Part shown: piece after piece, positions 15,788 through 25,246 of the stretch | How the letters are laid out: every line of letters starts with the position of its first letter | Position numbering within the stretch: the stretch's first letter is position 1 | NCBI GenBank assembly: GCA_004028745.1 | Contig: RAZP01000023.1 | Span: 1 to 63,678, forward strand | DNA: 63,678 nt | DNA from: Prosthecochloris sp. | GTDB lineage: Bacteria; Bacteroidota; Chlorobiia; Chlorobiales; Chlorobiaceae | Direction of reading: 5' to 3' | The notes under the pieces: model-generated | Databases searched by the model: none | The model's input: the letters and a program-made list of their open reading frames with translations, nothing else | Told to the model about the DNA's origin: nothing | Program-made: the position numbers and the translations under genes

Positions 15788-17557
15788 ATGGATGTACAAG
15801 CGTGGACGTATCTTATTGTAGGACTGACCTTTGCGCTCTATATCGGCATTGCGATATGGTCTAAAGCCGGTTCCACAAAAGAGTTTTACGTTGCCGGTGC
15901 GGGTGTACCGCCTCTGGCAAATGGTATGGCAACCGCTGCTGACTGGATGTCGGCGGCTTCATTTATTTCAATGGCCGGTCTGATCTCTTTCATGGGTTAT
16001 GACGGCTCGATCTACCTTATGGGCTGGACCGGCGGTTATGTTTTACTTGCATTACTTCTGGCCCCCTACCTGAGAAAGTTCGGCAAGTTTACCGTTCCTG
16101 ATTTCGTCGGTGACCGCTACTATTCCAATGCAGCCAGAACAGTTGCTGTCATTTGCGCTGTCTTTGTTTCTTTCACCTATGTAGCAGGACAGATGCGCGG
16201 TGTCGGCGTGGTTTTCTCAAGATTCCTTGAAGTACCGATCAACATCGGCATTCTTATCGGTATGGGTATCGTGTTCTTCTACGCTGTACTCGGAGGCATG
16301 AAAGGCATCACCTATACCCAGGTTGCTCAGTATTGTGTACTTATCTTTGCATACATGGTTCCGGCTATCTTTATCTCCATGATGATTGTCGGCACTCCAG
16401 TTCCCCAGCAGGGCTTCGGCAGTATGCTTACGGATGGAGGCGGGTATCTTCTGGACAAGCTCAATGGTTTGCACCAGGAGCTCGGTTTCGCCGCCTACAC
16501 TGACGGCAGCAAGCCGATGATTGACGTATTCTTCATTACTTTTGCGCTTATGGTCGGAACCGCAGGCTTGCCGCACGTTATTGTCCGCTTTTTTACCGTC
16601 CCGAAAGTTCGCGATGCACGTGTTTCGGCAGGCTGGGCACTTGTTTTTATAGCCTTGCTCTATACCACAGCTCCTGCCGTCGCGGCATTCGCCCGTTACA
16701 ATTTGATCAACACTGTCAGCAACACCCAATACGTCGAACTCCCTTCATGGTTCAAAACATGGGAAGGCACCGGCCTCATCGCTTGGGTTGATAAAAACGA
16801 TGACGGCGCCGTTCAGTATGTCAACGGTAAGGCATTTGCCGGCAAACCGGTTTTTACAGAAGGTGAGGGAGCAGAAGGTCAGCGGCTTATATCCAACGAA
16901 CTTACCGATAACAACAATGAACTGTATATCGACCGCGATATCATGGTTCTGGCCAACCCGGAAATCGCCAATCTTCCTGCATGGGTTATCGCGCTTGTCG
17001 CTGCAGGTGGACTTGCCGCGGCGCTTTCCACGGCTGCCGGTCTGCTGCTTGTCATCTCAACCTCCGTTGCGCATGATCTGATAAAGAAACAGTTCAATCC
17101 TGATCTCAATGAGAAATCGGAAGTTTTGATTGCCCGTATAGCAGTTGCCTGTGCGGTGCTTATAGCGGGCTATTTCGGCATCAATCCTCCGGGCTTCGTG
17201 GCTCAGGTTGTCGCATTTGCGTTCGGCCTTGCTGCCTCTTCGTTCTTCCCGGTAATCATCATGGGTATTTTCTACAAACGGATGAACAAGGAAGGAGCGA
17301 TAGCTGGTATGCTGACCGGTATTGGCTTTACCGCTGCCTACATTATCTACTTCAAGTTCATCAATCCGGCGGCGAACACTCCGGATAACTGGTTCCTGGG
17401 CATCTCGCCAGAAGGAATCGGCACGGTAGGCATGCTTATCAACTTTGTGGTGAGCTTCATCGTATCGAAAATCACCCCGGCACCGCCGGAAGATATTCAG
17501 GAACTCGTTGACAGCCTGAGATATCCCAAAGGAGCGGGAGAAGCTTCGACGCACTGA
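15788..17557 (+). CDS. VC_2705-type sodium:solute symporter (acetate/monocarboxylate-like)
   Basis: 589 residues with about 13 membrane segments and the SSS signature region (AALSTAAGLLLVISTSVAHDL). It resembles the TIGR03648 family, paired with DUF4212, and is related to the ActP acetate permeases; acetate uptake would suit photoassimilation but is inference. An extra hydrophilic segment (~335-390) between two helices contains DKNDDGAVQYVN, which looks like an EF-hand calcium loop. A terminator follows, closing a two-gene operon. Confidence 0.85.
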   Translation: MDVQAWTYLIVGLTFALYIGIAIWSKAGSTKEFYVAGAGVPPLANGMATAADWMSAASFISMAGLISFMGYDGSIYLMGWTGGYVLLALLLAPYLRKFGKFTVPDFVGDRYYSNAARTVAVICAVFVSFTYVAGQMRGVGVVFSRFLEVPINIGILIGMGIVFFYAVLGGMKGITYTQVAQYCVLIFAYMVPAIFISMMIVGTPVPQQGFGSMLTDGGGYLLDKLNGLHQELGFAAYTDGSKPMIDVFFITFALMVGTAGLPHVIVRFFTVPKVRDARVSAGWALVFIALLYTTAPAVAAFARYNLINTVSNTQYVELPSWFKTWEGTGLIAWVDKNDDGAVQYVNGKAFAGKPVFTEGEGAEGQRLISNELTDNNNELYIDRDIMVLANPEIANLPAWVIALVAAGGLAAALSTAAGLLLVISTSVAHDLIKKQFNPDLNEKSEVLIARIAVACAVLIAGYFGINPPGFVAQVVAFAFGLAASSFFPVIIMGIFYKRMNKEGAIAGMLTGIGFTAAYIIYFKFINPAANTPDNWFLGISPEGIGTVGMLINFVVSFIVSKITPAPPEDIQELVDSLRYPKGAGEASTH

Positions 17558-17578
17558 TGCATGAGCGGAAAAACTCAA

Positions 17579-17607
17579 AAAAAGGCGCGATATTTTCGCG
17601 CCTTTTT
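17579..17607 (+). terminator. Rho-independent terminator after the symporter operon
   Basis: AAAGGCGCGA and TCGCGCCTTT form a 10-bp perfect stem with a short T-rich loop, followed by TTCATTT. Confidence 0.9.
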
Positions 17608-17679
17608 CATTTCCTGTACTGGAAACCATTTATTTTCTACCTTGGTTTTGGAATTTCCAACCGTTCACCATGATCGACG

Positions 17680-19569
17680 ATGGAAGAACCCGACAAAGAC
17701 CCAGTGAACCTGAAAAAAACAAAGCTTGACAAAAAAGTTGCGGCCCTGCCCGCCACTCCGGGAGTTTACCAGTTTAAAAACTCCACTGGCAAGGTCATCT
17801 ATGTCGGGAAAGCAAAAAGCCTCCGTTCAAGAGTCCGTTCGTATTTCGGCAACAGCGGCCGGTTATACGGAAAAACCCGGCTCCTTGTCAACCATATCGC
17901 AGATGTTGACGTCATCATCACTTCCTCGGAAGTTGAAGCCCTTATCCTTGAGAACAATCTTATAAAGAAACTCAAGCCCCGCTACAACATCAATCTCAAG
18001 GATGACAAGACCTATCCCTATCTGGTAATTACCAAAGAACCTTTTCCAAGGATAGTTCTTACCAGACAAGTAAGGCACAACGGATCAACATATTTCGGCC
18101 CCTATACCGAAGCCCGGCAGCTTCGGTCGGTGCTTGAGCTGATCAGCTCAATATTTCAGGTTAGGAGCTGCAAGCTCAAACTGACTGAAGAAAATATTCG
18201 ACGAAAAAAGTTCACGGTTTGTCTGGACTATCACATTCATAAATGCAAGGGGCCATGTGAAGGTCTTCAGTCTGAAGAAGAGTACAACCGGATGATCTCT
18301 GAAATCACCAGACTGCTGAAAGGCAAAACTTCGGCTCTGGTTCGTTCACTCACGGAAGAGATGCACCGATATGCCGAAGAGTTGAAATTTGAACAGGCTG
18401 CTGAGTTGAAAATGCAGATCGAGGGACTGAAAAAATATGCCGATCGGCAAAAAGTTGTGACAACGGATCCCGTTGACCGGGACATTTTCAGCATCGAAAG
18501 AGAGGGAGACGACGCTTGCGGTGTTGTGTTTAAAATCCGTGAAGGTAAACTCCTGGGGTCACAAAGAATGTATTTTTCAAATACCGACGAGGAGCCAATG
18601 GCAAATCTGTTCTCAAAGTTCCTTGAAAAATACTATCTGGAAACCCCTGATATCATCCCGCAGGAAGTTTTTACGCAGTCTCCTTTACCGGAAGAAGAGC
18701 AAAAAGCACTTCAGAAACTTTTTTCGAAGAAAAACCCGATCCATTTTGTAACCCCTCGGATAGGAGAAAAAGCCCACCTTGTAGAGATGTGCAGGGAAAA
18801 CGCACGGCACCATCTCCGGGAATACCTGATAGAGAAACAAAAACGCGGAGAACTGGCACGCGAGAATCCAGCCCTCAAAGCTTTGCAGGAAACTTTTTAC
18901 TTTGAAAAATTGCCCCTGCGAATCGAGTGTTTCGATAACTCACATTTCCAGGGCAGCGATTATACAAGCTCCATGGTATGCTTTGAGAACGGTAAACCAA
19001 GGAAATCGGACTATAGAAAATTCAGGCTGCGCACCATGGAAGGGTCTGACGACTATTCAGCCATGGCCGAAGCAATAACGCGCCGCTACGGCGGAACTCT
19101 ATCGAGCGAACTTCCGCTGCCCGACCTTATCGTAATCGACGGAGGAAAAGGACAGGTAAACACCGCCTGGAAAGCCCTTTCAGAGTTGGGTATTACAGTA
19201 CCTGTTATCGGCCTTGCCAAAAGACTCGAAGAAATCTACCTTCCGGGAAGCAGAGATCCGTTTAATCTTCCGAAAACATCGCCGGCACTCAAACTCCTTC
19301 AGAGAATACGGGATGAAGCGCACCGCTTTGCTATAAGCTACCACCGAAAACTGCGAAAATCACGTACTTTGAAGACCAAACTGACGGATATTCCCGGTAT
19401 AGGAGAAAAAAATGCCATGAAACTGCTGGAACACTTTGGATCGGTCGAACGAATTGCGAGAGCCGATAAAGAAGAGCTGAGGAAAATAACAGGACCAAAA
19501 ACCGCCGCACTTATCGCAAAGTTTTTCAGCAGCAAAAATAAACCTGAAAATTCCGGAACTCATGAATAG
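17680..19569 (+). CDS. uvrC: Excinuclease ABC subunit C
   Basis: 629 residues, normal UvrC length. The GIY-YIG nuclease domain at the N-terminus (TPGVYQFKNSTGKVIYVGKA) makes the 3' incision. Then come the cysteine-bearing linker (CLDYHIHKCKGPCEG), a UVR motif (~210-245), the RNase H-like 5' nuclease (ECFDNSHFQGSDYTSSM, IDGGKGQV) and a C-terminal HhH pair (TDIPGIGEKNAMKLLEHFGS). It acts with UvrAB in nucleotide-excision repair. It stands alone between a terminator and a MITE copy. Confidence 0.98.
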   Translation: MEEPDKDPVNLKKTKLDKKVAALPATPGVYQFKNSTGKVIYVGKAKSLRSRVRSYFGNSGRLYGKTRLLVNHIADVDVIITSSEVEALILENNLIKKLKPRYNINLKDDKTYPYLVITKEPFPRIVLTRQVRHNGSTYFGPYTEARQLRSVLELISSIFQVRSCKLKLTEENIRRKKFTVCLDYHIHKCKGPCEGLQSEEEYNRMISEITRLLKGKTSALVRSLTEEMHRYAEELKFEQAAELKMQIEGLKKYADRQKVVTTDPVDRDIFSIEREGDDACGVVFKIREGKLLGSQRMYFSNTDEEPMANLFSKFLEKYYLETPDIIPQEVFTQSPLPEEEQKALQKLFSKKNPIHFVTPRIGEKAHLVEMCRENARHHLREYLIEKQKRGELARENPALKALQETFYFEKLPLRIECFDNSHFQGSDYTSSMVCFENGKPRKSDYRKFRLRTMEGSDDYSAMAEAITRRYGGTLSSELPLPDLIVIDGGKGQVNTAWKALSELGITVPVIGLAKRLEEIYLPGSRDPFNLPKTSPALKLLQRIRDEAHRFAISYHRKLRKSRTLKTKLTDIPGIGEKNAMKLLEHFGSVERIARADKEELRKITGPKTAALIAKFFSSKNKPENSGTHE

Positions 19570-19570
19570 C

Positions 19571-19651
19571 GGACACCTTTATTAATTGTCACCCTCTCCT
19601 ATCCGCTCAACGAAGCAATTGAAGCGCGGAATAAACTAAATAGAGGTGCCC
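19571..19651. repeat. Short MITE-like palindrome after uvrC (copy 3)
   Basis: GGACACCTTTATTAATTGTC at the left and ACTAAATAGAGGTGCCC at the right are imperfect inverted repeats. The core is reduced to TCCTATCCGCTCAACGAAGC. It starts one base after the uvrC TAG. No target duplication is seen, so it is an older or internally deleted copy of the family. Confidence 0.7.
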
Positions 19652-19820
19652 TCGTGTTGAGGAAACTGCAAATTAAAGAGACCGCACATTGATTCCGCCA
19701 GCCCTGATTTCCTGCCCGCTCTAACAATCCTGCCCGACGTTATATTTGTTTAAAAAAACTTGTATATTTGTTTTGATATGTAGCAAAAGGAAACGAAGAA
19801 AGAAAATATACTCCACATCT

Positions 19821-21221
19821 ATGAGCTTCCTTGACTTTTTTGATGAAGGCGGCAACTACGACACGAACGGTTCTTTCAGGAAAATACAACTTGACGATCT
19901 AGATCTCACATCCATATATGATACCGAAGAACTGATTGAGGTAATCAACCAGTTCAATGAAGAGGGAAAGCATCAGGACGCACTGACTGTCGCCCGTCAT
20001 CTGGCCCAAACTGCTTCCTATAATGCGGAATCATGGTTTCATCTTGGGAACTGTCTTACTGTCAACGGCTTCTTTGATGATGCTAAAGATGCGTTTGTTA
20101 AAGCAGCACTGCTCAGTCCTGCGGACAGCGAAATGACACTCAACCTTGCTCTTGCGCATTTCAATACGGCCGAGTACCACGTTGCCCTTGAAAAACTGGA
20201 TACAATTGTTTTCGATTCATCTCTCGAAAAAGAGCTGTATTTCTACCGGGGTCTCATTCTCCAGAAGCTTGAACGATACAGAGAGTCTGAAAAGTATCTG
20301 GAAAAATGCCTTGCCCTGGACCCGGATTTTACAGAAGCATGGTATGAGCTTGCTTTCTGCAAGGATGTTCTCGGAAAGATGGAGGAAAGTGCCGTCTGTT
20401 ATCAGAAAACCATTGATCAGGATCCTTACAATGTCAATGCGTGGTACAACAAAGGCCTGGTTCTGAGCAAACTGAAACAATACGATGAAGCCCTCGAATG
20501 TTACGACATGGCCCTTGCCATAGCTGATGATTTCAGTTCCGCTTGGTATAACCGGGCAAACGTTCTGGCAATAACAGGTAAAATCGAAGAGGCTGCGGAA
20601 AGTTACCTCAAGACCATTGAGCTCGAGCCCGACGACATCAATGCACTCTACAACCTGGGCATAGCATACGAAGAACTGGAAGAATACGGCAAAGCGATCT
20701 CACACTATTCACGCTGTATAGAGCTTAAACCGGATTTTGCCGACGCTTGGTTTGCTCTGGCCTGTTGCTATGAAGCCGATAAAGCTTACGAGAAAGCATT
20801 GCAGTCTATCAATCACGCGCTGCTGTATATTCCCGGCTCAGTCGATTTTCTTCAGCTAAAAGCCGAGATATACTATAATATGGAGCATCTCGACCGCTCA
20901 ATTCAAACCTACAAAAAGATCCTTGAACTGGAAGCCGAATCACCCCAGATATGGGTTGATTACGCTCTTGTGCTGCGTGAAGCATCTCTCTTCACCGAAT
21001 CCATTAATGCCCTTGAACGGTCTCTTCAGCTTCAACCGCAGTCTGCAGAGGCTCATTTTGAAATAGCAACCACATACTTTGCCCTTGGCGACAAAAAAAG
21101 TACTATCAGTGCACTGACCAAAGCGTTTACGATTGACCCAGGCAAAAAGCAGCTTTTCAAGAGCACTTTCCCGGAACTGTATAATCAGGATTCCGTCCGG
21201 AAAATACTGGGAATCGTTTGA
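19821..21221 (+). CDS. Soluble tetratricopeptide-repeat protein
   Basis: About 466 residues from the ATG at 19821 (MSFLDFFDEGGNYD); an in-frame open stretch upstream to 19746 lacks a convincing start. From ~residue 40 to the end it is built of roughly eleven 34-residue TPR units, seen in repeats such as AWYNKGLVLSKLKQYDEALE and NALYNLGIAYEELEEYGKAI. No signal peptide or membrane helix. It is a protein-protein interaction scaffold of unknown partner. TATATTTG at 19763-19770 is a possible -10 box. aroE follows within 20 bases. Confidence 0.85.
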   Translation: MSFLDFFDEGGNYDTNGSFRKIQLDDLDLTSIYDTEELIEVINQFNEEGKHQDALTVARHLAQTASYNAESWFHLGNCLTVNGFFDDAKDAFVKAALLSPADSEMTLNLALAHFNTAEYHVALEKLDTIVFDSSLEKELYFYRGLILQKLERYRESEKYLEKCLALDPDFTEAWYELAFCKDVLGKMEESAVCYQKTIDQDPYNVNAWYNKGLVLSKLKQYDEALECYDMALAIADDFSSAWYNRANVLAITGKIEEAAESYLKTIELEPDDINALYNLGIAYEELEEYGKAISHYSRCIELKPDFADAWFALACCYEADKAYEKALQSINHALLYIPGSVDFLQLKAEIYYNMEHLDRSIQTYKKILELEAESPQIWVDYALVLREASLFTESINALERSLQLQPQSAEAHFEIATTYFALGDKKSTISALTKAFTIDPGKKQLFKSTFPELYNQDSVRKILGIV

Positions 21222-21239
21222 GCACCGGTGCCTGATTGT

Positions 21240-22121
21240 ATGTACAGCGCTAAAAAAATTCTCGGGCTGATCGGCAGGAATGTAGGTTATTCGTACTCTC
21301 CTTACATTCACAACACTGCGGCGGAAATACTGCGTTTGCCGTATTATTACACAATTTTCAACATCTCTTCGCCTGATCTTGTCTTACCCGCTCTTGAAGG
21401 TGCGAAAGCGCTCGGCATAGCCGGATTCAATGTCACTATCCCGTACAAGCAGACTGTGATTGCCTGCATGGACAAGCTTTCCCCTGAAGCCGAAGCGGTA
21501 GGCGCGGTAAATACCGTAGCGAACGATAAAGGTACCATCATCGGGTACAACACGGACATTGCCGGTATCGTGACACCTCTCGAACCCCACAAATCAACGA
21601 TAGACGGGCAGCCGGCAGGCATTTTCGGTAATGGCGGCGCAGCGATGGCTGCTGTAGAGGCGCTTGGCACCCTTTTCAGGCCTTCGGCTATCCACCTGTT
21701 TGTCAGAAACAAAGAAAAAGGCCACGATCTCTGTGAACAATTTCAGGACAGAATATTCCCTACACCTTTATCGATACACCCGCTGGATGATTATTCCATT
21801 CTCAGCGGCTGCAAGCTTGTAATCAATGCAACTCCTATCGGCACAAAAGGCACTGATTCCGGATACAACAACTGCATCGTTCCCCCAGGAACAGGCGCCT
21901 TTCATCGCAATCAGATCATATTTGATATGGTTTACAATCCGATGGAAACCCCTTTGCTGCAGATGGCCCGTGAAGCCGGAGCTGTAACAATTCCGGGGAT
22001 CGACATGCTCATCGGCCAGGCCGCTCGATCATTCGAGATCTGGACAGGCAAGGCAATGCCCATCGACTCAGTAAGAACAAAGCTTGAAAAACTGCTTGAA
22101 ACCAACCAGCAGTTACCTTAA
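21240..22121 (+). CDS. aroE: Shikimate dehydrogenase
   Basis: About 293 residues from the ATG at 21240; a GTG four codons upstream (21228) is the alternative. The substrate-binding start (LIGRNVGYSYSPYIHN), the catalytic NVTIPYKQT lysine, the NTDIAGI segment and the NADP site GNGGAAMAAVEAL are all present. It reduces 3-dehydroshikimate to shikimate in aromatic amino-acid synthesis. It follows the TPR gene closely and is probably co-transcribed with it. Confidence 0.95.
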   Translation: MYSAKKILGLIGRNVGYSYSPYIHNTAAEILRLPYYYTIFNISSPDLVLPALEGAKALGIAGFNVTIPYKQTVIACMDKLSPEAEAVGAVNTVANDKGTIIGYNTDIAGIVTPLEPHKSTIDGQPAGIFGNGGAAMAAVEALGTLFRPSAIHLFVRNKEKGHDLCEQFQDRIFPTPLSIHPLDDYSILSGCKLVINATPIGTKGTDSGYNNCIVPPGTGAFHRNQIIFDMVYNPMETPLLQMAREAGAVTIPGIDMLIGQAARSFEIWTGKAMPIDSVRTKLEKLLETNQQLP

Positions 22122-22171
22122 AGAATAGAACCTTCGACTTTTGAATTTTAATTTGACATCCCACTACTTAA

Positions 22172-22211
22172 GGGTACCTCGAAAAACCGTTGTGAGCAGT
22201 TCGAGATGCCT
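22172..22211. repeat. Small palindrome related to the MITE ends, before lspA
   Basis: GGGTACCTCGAAAAACCG at the left pairs with TTCGAGATGCC at the right; TTAA precedes it. It looks like a collapsed copy holding only the two element ends, and lies 20 bases before the lspA ATG. Confidence 0.45.
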
Positions 22212-22231
22212 CAAACACGACCCATAGAAAT

Positions 22232-22714
22232 ATGCCATTGTTTTTTTTAGTTGCCGTTCTGGTTGTCGCTCTTGACCAATTTACAAAACAGCTTGCCATC
22301 AGCCACCTGATGCAAAACGAAGGGAGCATTATATTGATAGCCGACTGGCTAAAGCTCACCTACGCAGAGAACACCGGCATAGCATTCGGGGTATCCCTGG
22401 GCCCCCAGACTCTGCTTATCGCCATTACAGCTCTTGTTTTGACGGCACTTCTTTTCTATGTTGTTTTGTCAAAAAACCGCAAACCCGGCTTTCTGTTCAC
22501 CTTCGGGCTTATTCTGGGCGGAGGTATCGGCAACCTTATCGACCGTATAGCGTTCGGAAAGGTAGTTGATTTCATCCACGTTGACATTTATCAGGGGTAT
22601 CTGTTCGGTTCATGGATGTCCCTCTGGCCGGTTTTCAACATTGCCGATTCAGCAATTACCGTAGGTGCCTGTATTCTCCTGATCTTTTACAACAGGCTTT
22701 TCAATGCCGACTAA
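22232..22714 (+). CDS. lspA: Lipoprotein signal peptidase (signal peptidase II)
   Basis: 160 residues with four membrane helices. The two catalytic aspartates lie in the conserved boxes GNLIDRIAFGKVVDFI and FNIADSAITVG; LDQFTKQLA and NTGIAFG are also present. It cleaves the signal peptide of diacylated prolipoproteins in the inner membrane. The tatD start is 23 bases beyond its stop. Confidence 0.97.
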   Translation: MPLFFLVAVLVVALDQFTKQLAISHLMQNEGSIILIADWLKLTYAENTGIAFGVSLGPQTLLIAITALVLTALLFYVVLSKNRKPGFLFTFGLILGGGIGNLIDRIAFGKVVDFIHVDIYQGYLFGSWMSLWPVFNIADSAITVGACILLIFYNRLFNAD

Positions 22715-22737
22715 AAAACCACCCGAACACCAGTAAC

Positions 22738-23538
22738 ATGTTCGTTGACGTCCATTGCCACCTCTCTTTCCCTGACTTTGATAATGACCGTCATGAAATA
22801 ATCAGGCGTTTAAAAGAACAGAATATCTCCCTGCTCATTGATCCCGGAACGAACACGGAAACCAGTAAACGGTCGATAGAACTCTCCGCTCTCCATGATT
22901 TCATCTATTCTACAGTCGGGCTGCACCCTCACGATGTCAGACAGGCAGTGCCTGATCAGACTTTTTGTGAACTCGAGTCACTTGGGGCTTTACCTGGGGT
23001 AGTCGGTATCGGTGAGATAGGTCTTGACTACCACTATCATGACTATCATGCAGAGTTGCAGATGGAGGCTTTTCGCTCCATGCTGAGAATTGCGAAAAAA
23101 CTCGACCTTCCGGCAGTCATTCACAGCAGGGATGCCTGGGAAGATACCCTGAGAATCATCGAGGAAGAAAAGTCCTCGAATCTTCGCGGCATCATGCATT
23201 GCTTTTCCGGTAATACGGAGATTGCCCTCGAATGTATCCGGCTGGGCTTTAAAATCTCCATTCCGGGAACCATAACCTATAAAAAATCAACACTCCCGGA
23301 AGTAGTTCATGACATCGCAACAAGAGACCTGCTAACCGAAACAGATGCCCCATATCTTTCCCCGGTACCTTTTAGAGGCAAGCGTAATGAACCTTCCCAT
23401 GTGCGTTTCGTTACCGGTAAAATCGCTGAAATCAAAGAATTCCCTCTGGAAAAAATCGCAGGAATAATACAGCGCACTGCACATGAACTGTTCTCTATAG
23501 AAGAGGGTGCGCAAGCTTCCCGGCAAAAAGAACAGTGA
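22738..23538 (+). CDS. tatD: TatD-family metal-dependent hydrolase
   Basis: 266 residues from the ATG at 22738 (MFVDVHCHLSFPDFD); the reading frame is open further upstream but overlaps lspA. Metal ligands appear in the HCHL motif, IGEIGLDYH, VIHSRDA, MHCFSGNTEIA and the final ETDAPYLSP. TatD proteins are 3'-5' DNA exonucleases or nucleases of the amidohydrolase superfamily. It is probably in an operon with lspA. Confidence 0.95.
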   Translation: MFVDVHCHLSFPDFDNDRHEIIRRLKEQNISLLIDPGTNTETSKRSIELSALHDFIYSTVGLHPHDVRQAVPDQTFCELESLGALPGVVGIGEIGLDYHYHDYHAELQMEAFRSMLRIAKKLDLPAVIHSRDAWEDTLRIIEEEKSSNLRGIMHCFSGNTEIALECIRLGFKISIPGTITYKKSTLPEVVHDIATRDLLTETDAPYLSPVPFRGKRNEPSHVRFVTGKIAEIKEFPLEKIAGIIQRTAHELFSIEEGAQASRQKEQ

Positions 23539-23622
23539 GGTGCTTTGAAATACCGGCAGACTTGCTTAGGTTGCTGATCGAGGTTTGCTATCTGCTTGGG
23601 TAAAACCTAAATACGCTTATAA

Positions 23623-24333
23623 ATGGAACAGTCAGAAAACAGGACCGGAGAACAGATACCGTCCATGGAAACCGACAGCCATGCTGAAAAGGTTGATCGC
23701 ATGCTTGAGTTTTTTCTCTTCAACAAAAACCTGATCATTGTCGTCACGCTTGCCGTTATCGTTGGTGCTGGAGCACTTTTTTACTTGCAGCAGCAACGTC
23801 AATCAGCCGAAGAGACCGCTTACAGGCTGGTCTCTCATGCCTCAACAATCGCGGAAAACGGAAACTGGCAGCGGGCCATTGAGGGAGATGCTTCCATGAA
23901 AGGCTTTCGGGAGATTATCAGAGAATATGGATCGACACCAAGCGGGAACTACGCAAAAATCTTGATCGGTGACAGCTTTTTTGCTTTACAGCAGATTGAT
24001 TCAGCTTTGGCCAACTACCGTTCATATTCCGGGAAAAACCGGAATCTCGCTGCTTCGGCCAAAGCAGGCGAGGCAGCATGTCTCCTCAGCAAAAAAGAGT
24101 TATCCGAAGCCGCCCCAACATTTGAAAAAGCATCTGAAACCGCAGCAAACCAAGCGTTGAAAGCCCTTTATCTTTCGGATGCCGCAGATACTTACCTCTC
24201 ACTTGGAGAGATTGAAAAAGCGGTTGACATATATAAACAGGTTATCAGAAAGTACCCCGGTTTCGCTGCCGCTGCAAAAGCTGAAGAGTCCCTTTTGGCA
24301 CTTGCGGGAAAAACCGGAAACGTAAACCTGTAG
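23623..24333 (+). CDS. Membrane-anchored TPR protein (YfgM/TPR_21-like)
   Basis: 236 residues with an N-terminal cytoplasmic segment, one membrane helix (~36-56, IIVVTLAVIVGAGALFYL) and a periplasmic domain with TPR-like helices (~80-225). The architecture matches the YfgM/TPR_21 group, which assists envelope protein folding with SecYEG and BamB. The specific role here is inferred. A cyclophilin lies 85 bases downstream, so an envelope-folding context is conceivable, although that cyclophilin has no signal peptide. Confidence 0.7.
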   Translation: MEQSENRTGEQIPSMETDSHAEKVDRMLEFFLFNKNLIIVVTLAVIVGAGALFYLQQQRQSAEETAYRLVSHASTIAENGNWQRAIEGDASMKGFREIIREYGSTPSGNYAKILIGDSFFALQQIDSALANYRSYSGKNRNLAASAKAGEAACLLSKKELSEAAPTFEKASETAANQALKALYLSDAADTYLSLGEIEKAVDIYKQVIRKYPGFAAAAKAEESLLALAGKTGNVNL

Positions 24334-24418
24334 GAAACAATCGATACATACCAACACCGTCGCCGAATCCCGAAAAGATCATCATAGATCGAAGCTGTAC
24401 AACCATACACAAAACGCC

Positions 24419-24907
24419 ATGAGCACCAAATACAAGATTAAAACAACCCTCGGAGATATTACCGTATCCCTGTATGATGACACCCCGCAGCATAAAGAAA
24501 ACTTCGAAAAGCTGGTCAAGGAAAATTACTACGACGGAATTCGTTTCCACCGGGTCATTGAAGGGTTCATGGTCCAGACCGGAGACCCTTTGTCACGTAA
24601 CAATGACAATCGCATGCTCCATGGCACAGGAGGCCCGGATTACCGCATCCCCGCCGAAATCAAACACCCCAACCTGAAAGGAACCCTTGCCGCAGCACGG
24701 GATAACAACCCTCAAAAGGCTTCTTCCGGCAGTCAGTTTTATATCAATCAGGCTGACAATGATTTTCTTGACGGAGAATATACCGTTTTCGGCACGGTAA
24801 CCGACGGTCTCGGTGTTGTGGATAAAATTGCAACCGCAGAAAAAGATTTCAATGACAACCCCGTTGCACCTATAACCATCGAGACCATTGAGGTCATCCA
24901 GGCCTAA
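24419..24907 (+). CDS. Cyclophilin-type peptidyl-prolyl isomerase
   Basis: 162 residues, a minimal cyclophilin domain without signal peptide, so cytoplasmic. Conserved segments are FHRVIEGFMVQTGDP, AAARDNNPQKASSGSQFYIN and FGTVTDGLGVVDKI. The active-site arginine is in FHRV. It accelerates proline cis-trans isomerisation. Its stop codon overlaps a 37-base repeated word (24902-24938). Confidence 0.93.
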   Translation: MSTKYKIKTTLGDITVSLYDDTPQHKENFEKLVKENYYDGIRFHRVIEGFMVQTGDPLSRNNDNRMLHGTGGPDYRIPAEIKHPNLKGTLAAARDNNPQKASSGSQFYINQADNDFLDGEYTVFGTVTDGLGVVDKIATAEKDFNDNPVAPITIETIEVIQA

Positions 24908-24938
24908 ACCAGGCATTTCAAATTGTCCTGAACAGCAA
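24902..24938 (-). repeat. Copy of the CAATTTGAAATGCTCGGTTTAGG word
   Basis: On the minus strand it reads GTTCAGGACAATTTGAAATG followed by CCTGGTTTAGGCC. It is nearly the same as the sequence ending at the mrdA start codon (49932-49963) and related to 26829-26861. Here it overlaps the cyclophilin stop codon and points away from any start codon. Confidence 0.6.
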
Positions 24939-24954
24939 TGGCAAGAAACGAGAG

Positions 24955-25223
24955 GAAAGTCAAAACTCAAAAGTTAAAAGTCAAAACAGGCTTGATAGCT
25001 CAGTAGCCCAACTGGTCTTGCTTTACGGTTCGATTACTTATTTCTTGTCACTCTATCAACGGAGCGGTATTCGTAATCGAAAATACAGTGAGTTAGAATT
25101 CAGAATCCAGGAGCCAGAATGAAAATGACTAAGAGATATTTATTAATTAATGAATAATGGTGAAATTCATCGTTCTCTTCTTTTTTGACTTTTCACTTTT
25201 GACCTTTGAATTTTGACTTTCCC
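24955..25223. repeat. Mosaic of heptamer tracts between cyclophilin and yggS
   Basis: Contains AAAGTCAAAACTCAAAAGTT-type words (24955-24987), a degenerate CGGAGCGGTATTCGTAATCG module (25062-25082), an AGAATTCAGAATCCAGGAGC heptamer tract (25094-25120) and a TGACTTT tract (25185-25222). No gene is seen in the 525-base spacer 24908-25432. Confidence 0.75.
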
Positions 25224-25246
25224 TTGTTACCATTTGTTACTGTTAA

